From Setomelanomma holmii (lineage: Eukaryota; Ascomycota; Dothideomycetes; Pleosporales; Phaeosphaeriaceae): a stretch of DNA of 64,000 bases. A program made the translations under genes and the position numbers. The DNA is taken from contig ML978174.1 of NCBI GenBank assembly GCA_010015745.1, positions 62,001 to 126,000 on the forward strand, in the 5' to 3' direction. The notes below the pieces were generated by a model, which saw nothing but the letters and a program-made list of their open reading frames with translations, was not told where the DNA came from and did no database searches. Below, one piece after another: positions 35,409 through 46,400 of the stretch (positions are counted from its first letter, which is position 1; each line of letters starts with the position of its first letter).

Positions 35409-37169
35409 ATGACCCGCCGAATAGTTCGTTATCCTGAATAAGCAACGATCCGCATATTCTGACCATGGCAGGTTCGAACGGGCATTCAGCTCGCTGGACT
35501 TACCACCCTCGCCTTTCTCCTCATATTCTTCCTCGACAACCGGTATCGCGTGCTACCGCAGGCAGTGCACAACCACCTGCCACTCCACCACGAAGGCCTC
35601 GTCATCACCGATCTCACTGTCCAGACGTGTTCGTCCCTCAATCCGCTATCGAAGTGCATGCTCGACCAGAAAAAGTGGCACCGCATAGAGAAGGATCTAT
35701 ATTTAGGCTCTGGCTGGGTGAAGAAGGCATACGTTCACATCAAGCGCAAGCGTGAGGAAGAGCTCAAAACAGAGGACAAGGTCATCGTAGACATTCGCAT
35801 CGGCAAACTTGATCCGGCAACAGGGGAAAAGGCACAAGCATCCGAGAAGTGGGAGTCTCGGCCAGCTGGCGTGTGGATTAAGCGATCGCTGAAGCGTCAT
35901 GCGAGCGACTCGAAGAACGCAGTCACGGCAGTCGATGTACTTTTTGGCGCAGATGCTGTCGAACCGCGTCCTGGTTGGGAGCTAGTCAAAAATGGTGCAC
36001 TGCACCTGGAGACGAGCAGAGACAGCAAGGACCCACGCATCACCATAAGACGAGGTCCGCCAGCGAAACATGAGAAGCCCGTTCCCAAGATCCGGAAAGA
36101 CGGGAAGTTCAAGATCATGCAGATCTCTGACCTGCATCTCAGCACTGGGCTAGGTGTTTGTAGAGACCCCGAGCCAAAGGGTGCTAATGGCGGACACTGC
36201 GATGCGGATCCCAGGACCTTAGAATTCGTTGAGAGGGTGCTTGACGAGGAGAAGCCAGACTTCGTGGTCTTATCAGGAGACCAGGTCAATGGCGGCACTG
36301 CACCCGACGTGCCAAGCGTAAGTGTCACCATACTAGCCTTGAAATGAAGAACTGACAAGATACAGGCCATGTTTAAAATCATTGACCCGCTTGTTGAACG
36401 CAAAATCCCATACGCGGCCATCTTCGGCAATCACGATGACGAAGGTACTCTCTCGCGCAAGGCTCAGATGTCGCTATACGAGTCACTGCCCTACTCGCTG
36501 AGTGAGGCAGGCACTACTGAGATCGACGGAGTGGGAAACTACTTCGTCGAAGTTCAGGCACACAGTAGCAAGCACTCTGCGTTGACGCTCTACTTCTTGG
36601 ATACCCATTCTTACTCGCCGGATGAAGCTCATTACAGAGGTTACGATTGGCTCAAGCCAAATCAGATCAATTGGTTCAAGAACATTGCCGAAACCTTGAA
36701 GGAGCCGCATAGTCACTACACACACAAACACCTCAACATGGCTTTCATCCACATCCCTCTTCCTGAGTACGCCAATCCCAACAATGACAGAGTCGGCAAC
36801 TTTACAGAGCCTGCCACATCGCCAGCCTTCAACACCCATTTCAAAGATGCTCTTGTCGAATATGACGTCAAATTCGTCTCGTGTGGTCATGATCATGTCA
36901 ATGACTTCTGTGGGTTATCAAAGGATCCCACCACTGGCGAGCCTGAACTCTGGATGTGCTACGCGGGCGGTAGCGGTTTTGGAGGTTATGGTGGATACAA
37001 TAACTATCACCGCCGACTACGCGTGTTCGAAGTCGACACGAACCAAGCGCGCATATCGACTTGGAAGAGGTTGGAATATGGCGATATCGGCAAGCGTCTT
37101 GATGAACAGATCATCGTGGATGCGGGTAGGGTGGTTCCACTGCAAAGCGCGAACCAGGCGGAAGCCTAA
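35409..37169 (+). CDS. DCR2: DCR2-type calcineurin-like metallophosphatase
   Basis: In yeast, Dcr2 is a phosphatase acting in cell-cycle control and in the unfolded protein response. Three exons, 35409-35423 (15 nt), 35472-36317 and 36366-37169, give 554 residues. The tiny first exon MTRRI joined to VRTGIQLAGL supplies the N-terminus; residues about 9-24 are a signal anchor. The metal-site motifs are in order: QISDLHLS, SGDQVNGG, GNHDDEG and CGHDHVND. KFKIMQISDLHLSTGLG, DPRTLEFVERVLDEEKPDF and RKIPYAAIFGNHDDEGTLSR match the Dcr2 group closely. The first intron has an unusual donor (GTTCGT) but a good branch (CTGAC) and acceptor (GGCAG). The protein likely faces the secretory lumen or vacuole. 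Confidence 0.88.
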
Positions 37170-37830
37170 GAAACAGGAACCAGGAGCATGTGGATTTTGC
37201 ACTGCTGGACGTTTTTGGTGTTCAGGTATCCCATCGGCGCGTAACAGCATTGGAGCTTGGACGGCGGTGTTCTGGACAAACCCCACCAATCTTGGGCAGG
37301 AAGCACGGACGGGCCGTCTCGAATTATTTACAATCTACGCTTCTTCCTTTTTTCCAAGCATCTCGCGACCGTCCAAATCCTTCTGCGGCAAACTTTTGTT
37401 TCTACACAGACCGTTTCCAATGAAAAGCTTTACTCAACCAGAGCATGAAGATGTCAATACCGAGTCTGCGGATGTAAGCTTCTGAACATTAGAGATACGA
37501 AAGCTTATCTTACATGCTTGTAGGGTTTGCCGATACCTCGCGGGGTGTGATAGGAGCACGCTTGCCGCTTCGCATCAGCCCTAGAGCATCATCGTTGCGC
37601 GTTGCAGTAAGCATGAAGATCCTCCCAATATACCAACCCACTAATGTGAGATCTAGGGCTGCGCTAGCATCCCACCTACCTTACATTGACCTACAATTTG
37701 CGGCAAATTGTTGCGTGGGCCATGCAGGCGCCCTACATGATTCCCGGATATATGTTCGGACTATGGCCCTGAGCATGTCGACCTCAAGACTTCCATCAAT
37801 CACAAATATTTGACCTTGGAAACCATAGAC
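37170..37830. promoter_or_regulatory. tandem intergenic region
   Basis: About 660 bases between two plus-strand genes. Short frames are unsupported. It should hold the acyl-CoA ligase promoter. Confidence 0.35.
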
Positions 37831-39516
37831 ATGCCAATTCTCGCCAAAGAGTATATTCCAATTGCGACGAAGGACATCCTCTCGTGGATCTACGATGATC
37901 TTGCCTACGACCAAGACACGCCTGTATGTACCTGAACAGATTATAGGCCACCTATCTGATCGGCAGGACAGATCTATATCGATGCCAATGCTCCATCGCA
38001 CTCGATCTCTGCTGCGCAAGCTAAGACACTGATCCGGAAACTTGTTGCCGGTCTTCAGCACGAAGGCATCCGACCTGGCGATACGGTGCTAGCTCATTCG
38101 TTCAACAACCTCTACTATCCGATTCTTGTGCTAGGAATCATCGCGTGTGGAGGCAGGTTTTGTGGTACAAACGCCAGCTACACAACTGGAGAGCTCAAAC
38201 ATGCACTTGCTAGCTCCCAGACGAAGCTCATTATATGTGATCCGGACGTTCTCGGGGATCATATTATCACGGCGACTAGGGCCACTGGCATCTCATCGTC
38301 GCAGATTCTCGCGCTCGACTCTGCTGCAACGCCATCCACTGGAGAGATCAAAGGCTTCCGCTCCTGGCGCACGCTTCTCGATCATGGCGAGACTGACTGG
38401 GTCCGCTTCGACGATGAAACAACCAGTCGCAACACGACAGCCGGCCTCTTCTTCTCGAGCGGGACCACTGGCCTACCTAAAGCGACACAACTCAGCCACT
38501 ACAACTTCATCGCAGAGCACGTTTTGGCATATGAATCTCGTCCGCGCGCGTACGAAATCAGACGGCTCGTCGCCCTACCAATGTTCCACATCGCAACCGC
38601 ACCCACGACACACATCTCAGCACTGAAAGCAGGACACGTGCAAGCCATCATGCGACGCTACGAGCCTTCAACCTACCTCACCATGATCAAAAAATACAAC
38701 ATCACGGACCTCACTCTCGTCCCGCCACAAGTAACATCCCTCCTCGCGCTCGCACTCCCAGCCCACGACAAGTCCGCCAAACTCGCCAGCGTCCGCTGTG
38801 TCTGGGGCGGCGGCGCCCCGCTCGACGCATCCACACAAGCACGCTTCCAATCCCTCCTCCCCACTTCCGCCCCATTCACACAAATATGGGCCATGACCGA
38901 AACCACATGTTTCGCCTCGCTCTTCGACTACCCCGAAACCGACACCACCGGCTCCGTAGGCCGTTTCCTGCCCAACATCGACGTCAAGCTGCTCGACGAC
39001 GCGGGCAACGACATCACGGCGCCAGATGCACCGGGCGAACTGGCGATTCGCGGTCCGACGGTGACAAGGGGGTATGTGGGTGTACCGCAGGAGCGCGATT
39101 TTGATGCAGAAGGGTATTTCAGGACGGGGGACATTATGCGCTTTGACGATAGGACGGGGTTGTGGTATATCCTTGATCGCAAGAAGGATCTGATTAAGGT
39201 GAGAGGCTTCCAGGTTGCGCCGGCGGAGGTCGAGGGGGTGTTATTGGCACATCCGGGGGTGGGGGATGCGGCTGTTATTGGGGTGGGGAGTGCGGATGGG
39301 AGCAGTGAAATGCCAAGAGCGTATGTGGTCAAGAAGAGCGGGGTGGAGTTGGATGAGGAGGGTGTGAAGAGCTGGGTCGGGGAGAGGTTAGCGAAGTACA
39401 AGTGGCTGGAGGGAGGAATTGTGTTTGTGGAGGGGTTGCCAAAGACGGCGAGTGGGAAGATAATAAAAAGAGAGTTGAGGGAAAGAGCGAAGATTGAGCT
39501 AGGGGCAAAACTGTAA
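37831..39516 (+). CDS. acyl-CoA ligase, 4-coumarate-CoA ligase-like, peroxisomal
   Basis: An AMP-forming ligase that activates an aromatic or medium-chain acid as a CoA thioester. Exons 37831-37923 and 37972-39516 are joined across a 48-nt intron (GTATGT ... GGACAG), giving 545 residues. The adenylation core motifs are present: LFFSSGTTGLPKATQLSHYN, QIWAMTETT, GYFRTGDIMRF, WYILDRKKDLIKVRGFQVAPAEVE and LPKTASGKIIKREL with the catalytic lysine. The protein ends in AKL, a peroxisomal targeting signal type 1. The 4CL-like layout and VWGGGAPLDAS helix suggest the fungal 4CL/phenylacetyl-CoA ligase group. The exact substrate is not visible. Neighbours give no pathway clue. Confidence 0.88.
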
Positions 39517-39640
39517 CATGAAGGTCCGTCATTTCTATATGTTCCGCGAGGTACTAGCTGATTGAAGTTCGCGGGACGTTAAACTCATGTCTCTTGCTGC
39601 AGACCTATTAATTTATTCACACCTTGAGAAGGGGTCATCC

Positions 39641-40640
39641 TCAATTCGAGGTTGAAGGTCCAAACTCCAGCTTCCTTGTTTGCTCGTTCAGCTCCTTGTG
39701 GGTATTGTCCAATTTTGTGTACAACAGGCATGCATGATCGACAGCATATTTGCCACAATCCCTTAGCACATCCCGGTGTCCCTCGAATTTCCCGAACGCC
39801 CTGATATGAACAGTCACAAACTCAACAATCATCTTCCGCTGGGGATTGAGTGGCTTCATGGAGTCATTGGGGATGTTGTCGGTGTTATAGGCGAAGCGTA
39901 GTAGCTCGATGACCGGACCTTGGGTGAGTGCAAAGACGCGGATGTCGACGAGGTACTTGTGCAGCTTGCGCAAGGCCAGGCACTGGAGACGCTGAACGTT
40001 GTATCGCTAGCCGAAGGCGTACAAACGCGCGTGACCCAGCAGCACAGGTGCGATATTCTCCTTTCAGTCCTTGCAGATGTTGTTACAGCCGTCCATAGAC
40101 CAGTTGTCGGCATCTTGGTCGTCGTAGTCCTATCGGACTTCATAGGCAAACGCAGCCGAGGATTCGGCACCAAGGATTTCGCACCAAACGAACGGACCAG
40201 CGAGGTAGGTTTGGAATTGACGTATCGTTCAGCTACAGATTCGCTGAGGAGAAAGTAGTCCACTTTGATATTGACCTTGCTGTCGTTATTGGCGCAAGAG
40301 GTAGGACTGGTATAGTCTCCGCGATTCGCAAGCTCGCAGATGCGGTCGAAGTCGCATACTTTCAGCTGTGGGAAGTGAACAAAGTCTGATCCAGATTCTG
40401 CAACCGTGCGGTAGATCAGGCTACTGAGACGCAGAGAAAGCGACCCAATGATATCAGCATGCACAGTCATAGGCGCTTTCTCTGGTCCGATGAGGAACGC
40501 GAATAGCCTTGAGTGTAGCATGCTATTTGCGTTAGTATACTGTACGAGATGACTTCAACTCTATACTTACTCAGCGAAAGTTTGCGCAATTCTCGCTCCT
40601 GTCTGCGAAGTTGCGTTGACCCGCTTACTGATTAGTCGAG
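39641..40640 (-). pseudogene. decayed BTB/POZ domain gene
   Basis: The upper part encodes a BTB start (ARIAQTFADMLHSRLFAFLIGPEKAP, VHADIIGSLSLRLSSLI, and FDRICELANRGDYTSP). A good intron at 40523-40570 precedes it. The C-terminal part (LRKLHKYLVDIRVFALTQGPVIELLRFAY ... KLEFGPSTSN, 39641-39973) is in another frame, and the linking segment, with the family motif LLGHARLYAFG, contains three stops (TAG, TGA, TAG). No splice choice removes all three without losing that motif. Upstream of 40571 the frame stays open but lacks ATG. BTB proteins of this fungal group usually run about 230-280 residues. The gene is therefore read as a disabled copy; the 5' limit is approximate. Confidence 0.72.
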
Positions 40641-41143
40641 GACGAACAGGATTGAGTGCAACTCGAGAGGTGGAAAGATATGTACGCGATGAGGTTAATC
40701 CGTATGATTAAGGTGGTGCAAGTGAACGGCGAACGCGAGTCACAGAATTATGGTGCTTCACGGACTCAACTCGAAAGGATCGGGAAATCGTGGAAGCCAC
40801 TTAGTTCCACCATCTTGCTTGGTCGTACGCTTCGCAGCGTACTATTAGATAAACTCCCAACCAGATGGACCTTTCTACTTCTATGACTCTAAGCCACTTC
40901 AGGCCCTTCGTCAGATACGAGCATACATTCTTGCTCCTATATCTTCGCCACAGCATAGGATAATCATTTTTTCGTTCTTATCTACATTATCCTGTTCACG
41001 TCAGCGAGAAGTTTTGACTCATTCGGGACGTATCTGGACACAATATCACTGCCGCGCTCACTTTCACCGTAGTTTTTGAGAAATATGAATGAACAAGTCT
41101 TTTCACGTCGATTTCCTCGCAATCTCAATCATACCGCTCGACC
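40641..41143. other. intergenic region
   Basis: About 500 bases between the decayed BTB locus and the next gene on the plus strand. Nothing else is recognised. Confidence 0.4.
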
Positions 41144-41683
41144 ATGGCAAACAACAACCAGGAAAAAGATAGCTCTTCAGCTCATGAAGACACCAGAAGA
41201 TTCATTGCAGCCCATCTCAACATCCCCGCCGATCCTTCCAATCCCCCACTACCCCTAAGTCCCGCCTTCGCTTTTATCCGCCAACAAGCCCTTACCGTCT
41301 GGCACCGTTTCGAAACCGCCGAAAGCCAACTTCCCGGCCTTGACGATCTAGTAAACGCCGAAGTAATCCGCTCCATCGCGTCATTTCGAAAGACGCATCG
41401 GCGTGATCCAACACATGCCGAGCTCGCCGTCGAAAATGCTCGTCAAACGGTGCGGATATATCCAGAAAGAATAACGGAGGCGCAGAGTGCGTGTCAAGCA
41501 CTTCAGGATAGTATCGACGCACTAGACGCAGGTGCGAGGAAGGAAGGGAAGACGGTAGAGGGGCAAGCTACACTTAGGATTGATCTTGAGGTGATGAGAG
41601 CGTGTTTGCAGACTACGAGGGAGATTGTTGAGGTTGTGGTGAGGCAACTGGAGGGTGCTCGGTCGAAGTTGGGGATGGATTGA
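41144..41683 (+). CDS. hypothetical 179-residue protein
   Basis: A single-exon frame begins MANNNQEKDSSSAHEDTRR and ends KLGMD. It is hydrophilic and mostly helical, with a Pro-rich PADPSNPPLPLSP near residue 30, then long helices (FRKTHRRDPTHAELAVENARQ; RITEAQSACQALQDSIDALD; IVEVVVRQLEGARSKL). No signal peptide, membrane helix or known domain. The length of clean frame and the even amino-acid mix favour a real gene, but there is no independent support. It ends 36 bases from the end of the minus-strand glycosyltransferase relic. Function unknown. Confidence 0.55.
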   Translation: MANNNQEKDSSSAHEDTRRFIAAHLNIPADPSNPPLPLSPAFAFIRQQALTVWHRFETAESQLPGLDDLVNAEVIRSIASFRKTHRRDPTHAELAVENARQTVRIYPERITEAQSACQALQDSIDALDAGARKEGKTVEGQATLRIDLEVMRACLQTTREIVEVVVRQLEGARSKLGMD

Positions 41684-41719
41684 AGATTGGGGAAAGTCAC
41701 GTTCGGACCATACTCAACA

Positions 41720-43090
41720 CTAAGCCTCCAACACCCCCTTCCTAATAATATTTTCCTCCGCCACCAGCACCGGCTCCACATACTCAATCCTTTCCCTTGT
41801 CTGTTCCAAACACACACTTCCCCACCTCAACAACTCTCCAAATGTGCCCTTCTCCTGGTCCTTCCCCTCGTTCTCCGGCAAGTTCAATAGCGTCCTGCAA
41901 TGCGCCGAGTGCGTCAATCCTTTGCCATGTGTAATCTTCTGCATCGAACTATGCGTCAACAAGCGCCAAACCGTCTCTTCCGCTTTCTTATATGCTTCAC
42001 TTTCCGAATCCGCATCCAGTTTAGTCGTAAATACACTCAGCAAATCCGCGCCTTTGTACCCAACAATCCGTTCCGCAGCCCAGTCCTCCGCTCCAGAATC
42101 AAACAAGAGTATCTGGTTCGCCCAGTACGCGTACCCGTCGAACCCGTCTGCGCCGGGTTCTCGCAGCCAGGTCAGGCGCATCCACGCGATGACTTGTCCG
42201 ACGTACCCAATGACGGTGGATTCGTCGACTTTGAAGTCCCATTTGAAGCCGCGGGCTTCTGAATCGGAGAACTTGACGAATTTGAGAAAGTTAATGAGCG
42301 GCGATGCGAGGATGCCGGTGAAGTCTGTTTGAGTTTTCCAGAAGTGGACGAAGACAGTGTGCCTGCTTATCGCAATTCAGGATTAATCGTGTTGCTTGGT
42401 AGATGGCGGAGAAAAGGGAAAGATTGTTGGTTCAACTGACCAATTCTTAATAAACACACCCCCCTTCCTCGCAGCAACGAAATGATTAGCCATATACTAC
42501 TCAAACATCTACGGTACACTAATTGTGTACGGACTTTTCTCATCGGCTAATTGATCCCAGCATATCTTCTCCAGCCGTCGAAATAGAATACATCCGACGT
42601 CCATCCAAACTCCGCCATATTCGTACAATGCAGCACCGCGAAGAAAGCCAGCGCTGTGTAGCCCCACGTACGGGCCTGTCATGGTACCCTTGACAAAAGC
42701 CTCTGGCAAAATGGTTGCATCGATCCATTTCAGCGCGTGGTTCGGCGAGCCAGGGACGGTGTCGAGTACGCGAACTGTCCAGTCAGACCCATATAGACGG
42801 ATCCAGGATATGATGTTGTGCTTGCACCAGTTGGGCAGGGCGAGGATGCCGGCGTGCCAGTAAGTCCAGATGTTTTCTTCTGAAGTGACGGGAACATGTT
42901 TAGTCCGGGACTCAATGATATCCTCATCTGTTTGCGTGTCTTTGGGCTCAACGTAGCGAAGCTCTAAGGCGTAGCGTTCTGGGACTGGGAAGTGGGATTG
43001 GAACATGGTTGCGCAAGGGACTTCCAAGTAGAGTGTCGTGGATATCTGGTGTTCCGAAAGAGGTTCCTTCATAAGATATGCAGCAAGCAT
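41720..43090 (-). pseudogene. decayed capsule-polysaccharide-type glycosyltransferase gene
   Basis: The gene resembles the Caps_synth family: NIWTYWHAGILALPNW, a DWTVRVLD segment, and GLHSAGFLRGAALYEYGGVWMDVGCILF, with the conserved acceptor-domain YGGVWMD. Exons are 43090-42441 and 42363-41720, joined across a 77-nt intron (GTCAGT ... AAGCAG). Within the first exon two TAG codons interrupt an otherwise open frame, at 42509-42511 and 42497-42499, between SPYTISVP and YMANHFVAARKG. If both were CAG (Gln) the protein would be complete, about 430 residues. The intervening distance is too short for an intron, so I treat it as a pseudogene. An alternative is sequencing error, unlikely for two sites. 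Confidence 0.68.
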
Positions 43091-43434
43091 TATCTTTCAT
43101 ATATGGCACATGTCGCCGGACAAGCCTCCTTTCAGTGCATCTTCTTAGCCGCATGCAGCGATGGCTGCGTACGTTGTAACCAGACCACCTCAGCAAGGAA
43201 GGCCGCCAAGTAAGTCGATCGAGCTTACATGAGATTTAGCCTCTGATAGTACACCACTCGCCGACACTGAATTGCACAGATCAGTTCTACAAGTCATGAA
43301 GGGACGATGAGACGCTTGTCGTAAGTGTAATTAGCTCAAATGGTAATCCGAAATGTCCCATCTCGTCATACCGTAGACTCATCCAGTCATGGTGCATCAG
43401 AACATAGGAGTAGTTCTGAAGATATTGTAACGTC
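43091..43434. other. intergenic region
   Basis: About 340 bases between the glycosyltransferase relic and the 3' end of RAD2. No feature is recognised. Confidence 0.4.
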
Positions 43435-46400
43435 TCAAGCAGCAGCTTTTCCCTTCCGTGTCTTTCTTGATCGCTTCTTCTTGGGCTCCTGATATGCTTC
43501 ATCGTCGTCATCATCATCTTGATCGATAGCATCAAAATCGTCTTCAGTCGCCACCGAAGCAGCCTTGCTCCCACCCTTCCTCTTCCTCGTTGTGCCGGTA
43601 CTAGCACCATTTGCCGGCAGCGTAGGCTGATCTTCAAGCGCACCAAGCAAGCCGCCAGACGCCGCTACATCCGCGCCTTCCTCAGCCTCATCCTCCACCC
43701 CACCCCTTGCCCCCTCTCGCTCTGCAAGCCTCGACAACGCAGCACCCAACCTTTTCCCCGCCGCGGCTTTCCCCTTCTTCTTCCCACTCGGTCCACCCGG
43801 GGCACCATTCTTAACTCTCGGCGCGAAAGCACCCGCGCCCACACTCCCCTCAAAGAATCTCGTAATATTCGCTTGCGTACCCTCCTTCTCCCTACGATTC
43901 ATATCCTTGATGACCGGCACAAGCACTTCATCCGTCCTCTCCCAGCTCCACCCAATCTGACTGCTCAAAAACGTTCTTAGCGCAGCAAGATCCGGTACGC
44001 CCCACTGAAACGGCTCTGGATCTGAGTCGACTTCAGGATACAAATACGCGTCTGTGACTCTCTGATCGGGAAAGCCTGGTGGCAAGAAGAGTTTGGTAGC
44101 TTGTGTGCGGCGGAGTCTGCGTCGGAACGGGCTGTCCTTGTCTGCTTCTTTGGGGATGGTTTGGTCTTGGACGCCAGTCCACCAGTCTTTGAAGCCTTGC
44201 AGGTCTGGGAATTCGGCGAGGAGTTCGAGAGCTGTGACGGGTCCGATGCCGGGGATGCCGGTTGTGTAGTCGCTCCCAAGGAGCTGTGCGATTGAGATCA
44301 TTTTCTCGCGGGTCAGGCTGAATTCGGTCTGGAAGTCGTTGGCAAGATAGCACTCTACGAATTTTGCGGCGTTGAACATGTTCTTGTACACACGGGTGCC
44401 GCCAAATAGGAATGTATCTGAGTCGTCTGTCACGATGCCGTCGACGAGGCCAAGGTGTACGAGTTCAGCGCATTGAGCTTCTGCTTCCATGGGGGCGGTG
44501 ATGTATGGCAGGCCGAACAGGGTGAGAAGATGCTGGCACTCCGTGATCATGGACTGTGTTACTTCGTCCGCGTCACGGCGATCCTTCTTCTGCTGGGCGC
44601 GCAAGGACTTGAGTTCTTGGTCGAAATTGATGCGCGTCGCAGCATTGTTGGTGACTTCTTTGGCGAAACGCTCATGCTCTTCGGCTTCAGCGGCGAGAGA
44701 AGCGAAGAGCTCGGCGTCTTCTGGGTCAGAGTATTGGTCTGAGTCGTTGTCCGGGAGGTCTAGGTGTATTGCATCGTCCGCTACACCGCTGTGAGGCACG
44801 ATTGGAACCTCAAGGTCTGCTGGACCTTGAAGCTCGGCCGGAGATGAAGAGCGGCGACGACGGGTGGGGCGTGGAGGCGGCTCGTTCCGTATGGGGACAT
44901 CTTCAAACTCCGGTGAGGGAGACTTTGATGGTTGCGGTGCCGGAGCATCCGCTGACATTGGTACATCCTCGAATTGCGGTGATGGAGACTTTGGAGGTCG
45001 TGGCTGGGTGATGGCTTCCGTCATGGGTACATCTTCAAATTCTTCAGACGGCGATCTGAAAGGCTCGCTCGCTTGTACTTGTTCGTTCCTGTCACTCTGT
45101 CCTTGCACTTTGGGCTGCCGCTCATCTTCAGGCTCGCTCTCCGACCACTCGACAGGCTCATCGTCTGACTCATCCGCAAATGGGGTCTTCTTAAGCAGGT
45201 CGGTATCCTGTTTTGGAGGTGATCCTTGCTGCAAAGATAGTGGCTTTGGCGGGTTAGCTCGCACTTTGTCTGCTAGATCGCCCATTCTCAACTTGGTGTC
45301 GATCATCGGCGCATCCTCCATGAACTTATCCTCCTCGTCCGAATCGAGCGCAATAATTTCACCAACTTTAGGTTGGCTCGGCGCCGCATCCAGGTCGATA
45401 ACCTCTTGCGTTTCCTGTTTGTGAATGCGAGGTAATTCTTGAAACTGAAACCGAGCTCGCTCTTCCTTTCTTGCCTCCTCCCACTGTTGCTTCTCTGCTT
45501 GCCGTTGCGCATTCAAGTCCTCGTCTAGATCACGTTTGCCACTAAACCATGGCGGCAGTGGCGCGGCATCCTTCTTCTCCTGACCGAGGTTCTTCTCGAA
45601 GCCACCTGCAGTGTCTGCTTCAATCTTTTCCATCTTCTTCTTGCCCAATAGTGAGTTGCCTAGATTGAGCTTTTCAAAAGGCAGCGGCCCATCGAATCCA
45701 TGAGCGTTATCAGGCCGCGGTGTTGACTTTTCTACTAGTGCAGGAGCAGTTGGTGTTGAGTTTGTCGACGGCCGTGGTGCCTTGACAGGTCGTTTCGATT
45801 TGCGAGACTCGGCCAGCGCAGCTTGTAGATCCATATCATCTTCCTCGCTCTCGCTCCCTTCGAATGGACCCTTCGGAGCGAGTTTGCTGCTACGCTGATT
45901 CGCCAGTCGACCAATAGCCAGGCCGCGGCCTTTGACGCCAGCGAAAGGATTGCTGTTTTCAGCACGCTTTTGCTGAAAGACCTCAGGCACCGGGTCATCG
46001 TCGTCAGACTCCTGTCCGGCTTCCTCTCCATTCTGTTGCATGGAAAGCGCAATGGCACGCTGCAGCTGTCCATTCTCCGCATCGTCTCCCGGGTCCTCGA
46101 AAAGATCGTCGCCATTGGTGGCAGGTACGTTCTCCCATTCTTCTGCCTCATCGTCGTCGGCCAAGAACAACGATTCAGGGTCCTGGTTAACGGGCGAGGC
46201 TCTTCTGGGCCGAGTCTGTACTGGCTTGTCCTTGCGCGAATTGTAAACTCTGCGACGTCTTTTCGCTAGTTCATTTGCAATGAATTCCCTGCCCTCTTCT
46301 ACCTGTGCCCTCGGCCTTGACTTGGACTTTGGTAGACGGTTGAGACCTTCAATAGGCACATCCTCAAACTCTTCATCGTCCTCCCAGTCCTCGTCTTCTT

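Noticed and set aside
39960..40120. An intron that would remove the BTB stops
   Set aside because: Splice choices that skip the stops also delete the conserved LLGHARLY segment, so decay is the better explanation.
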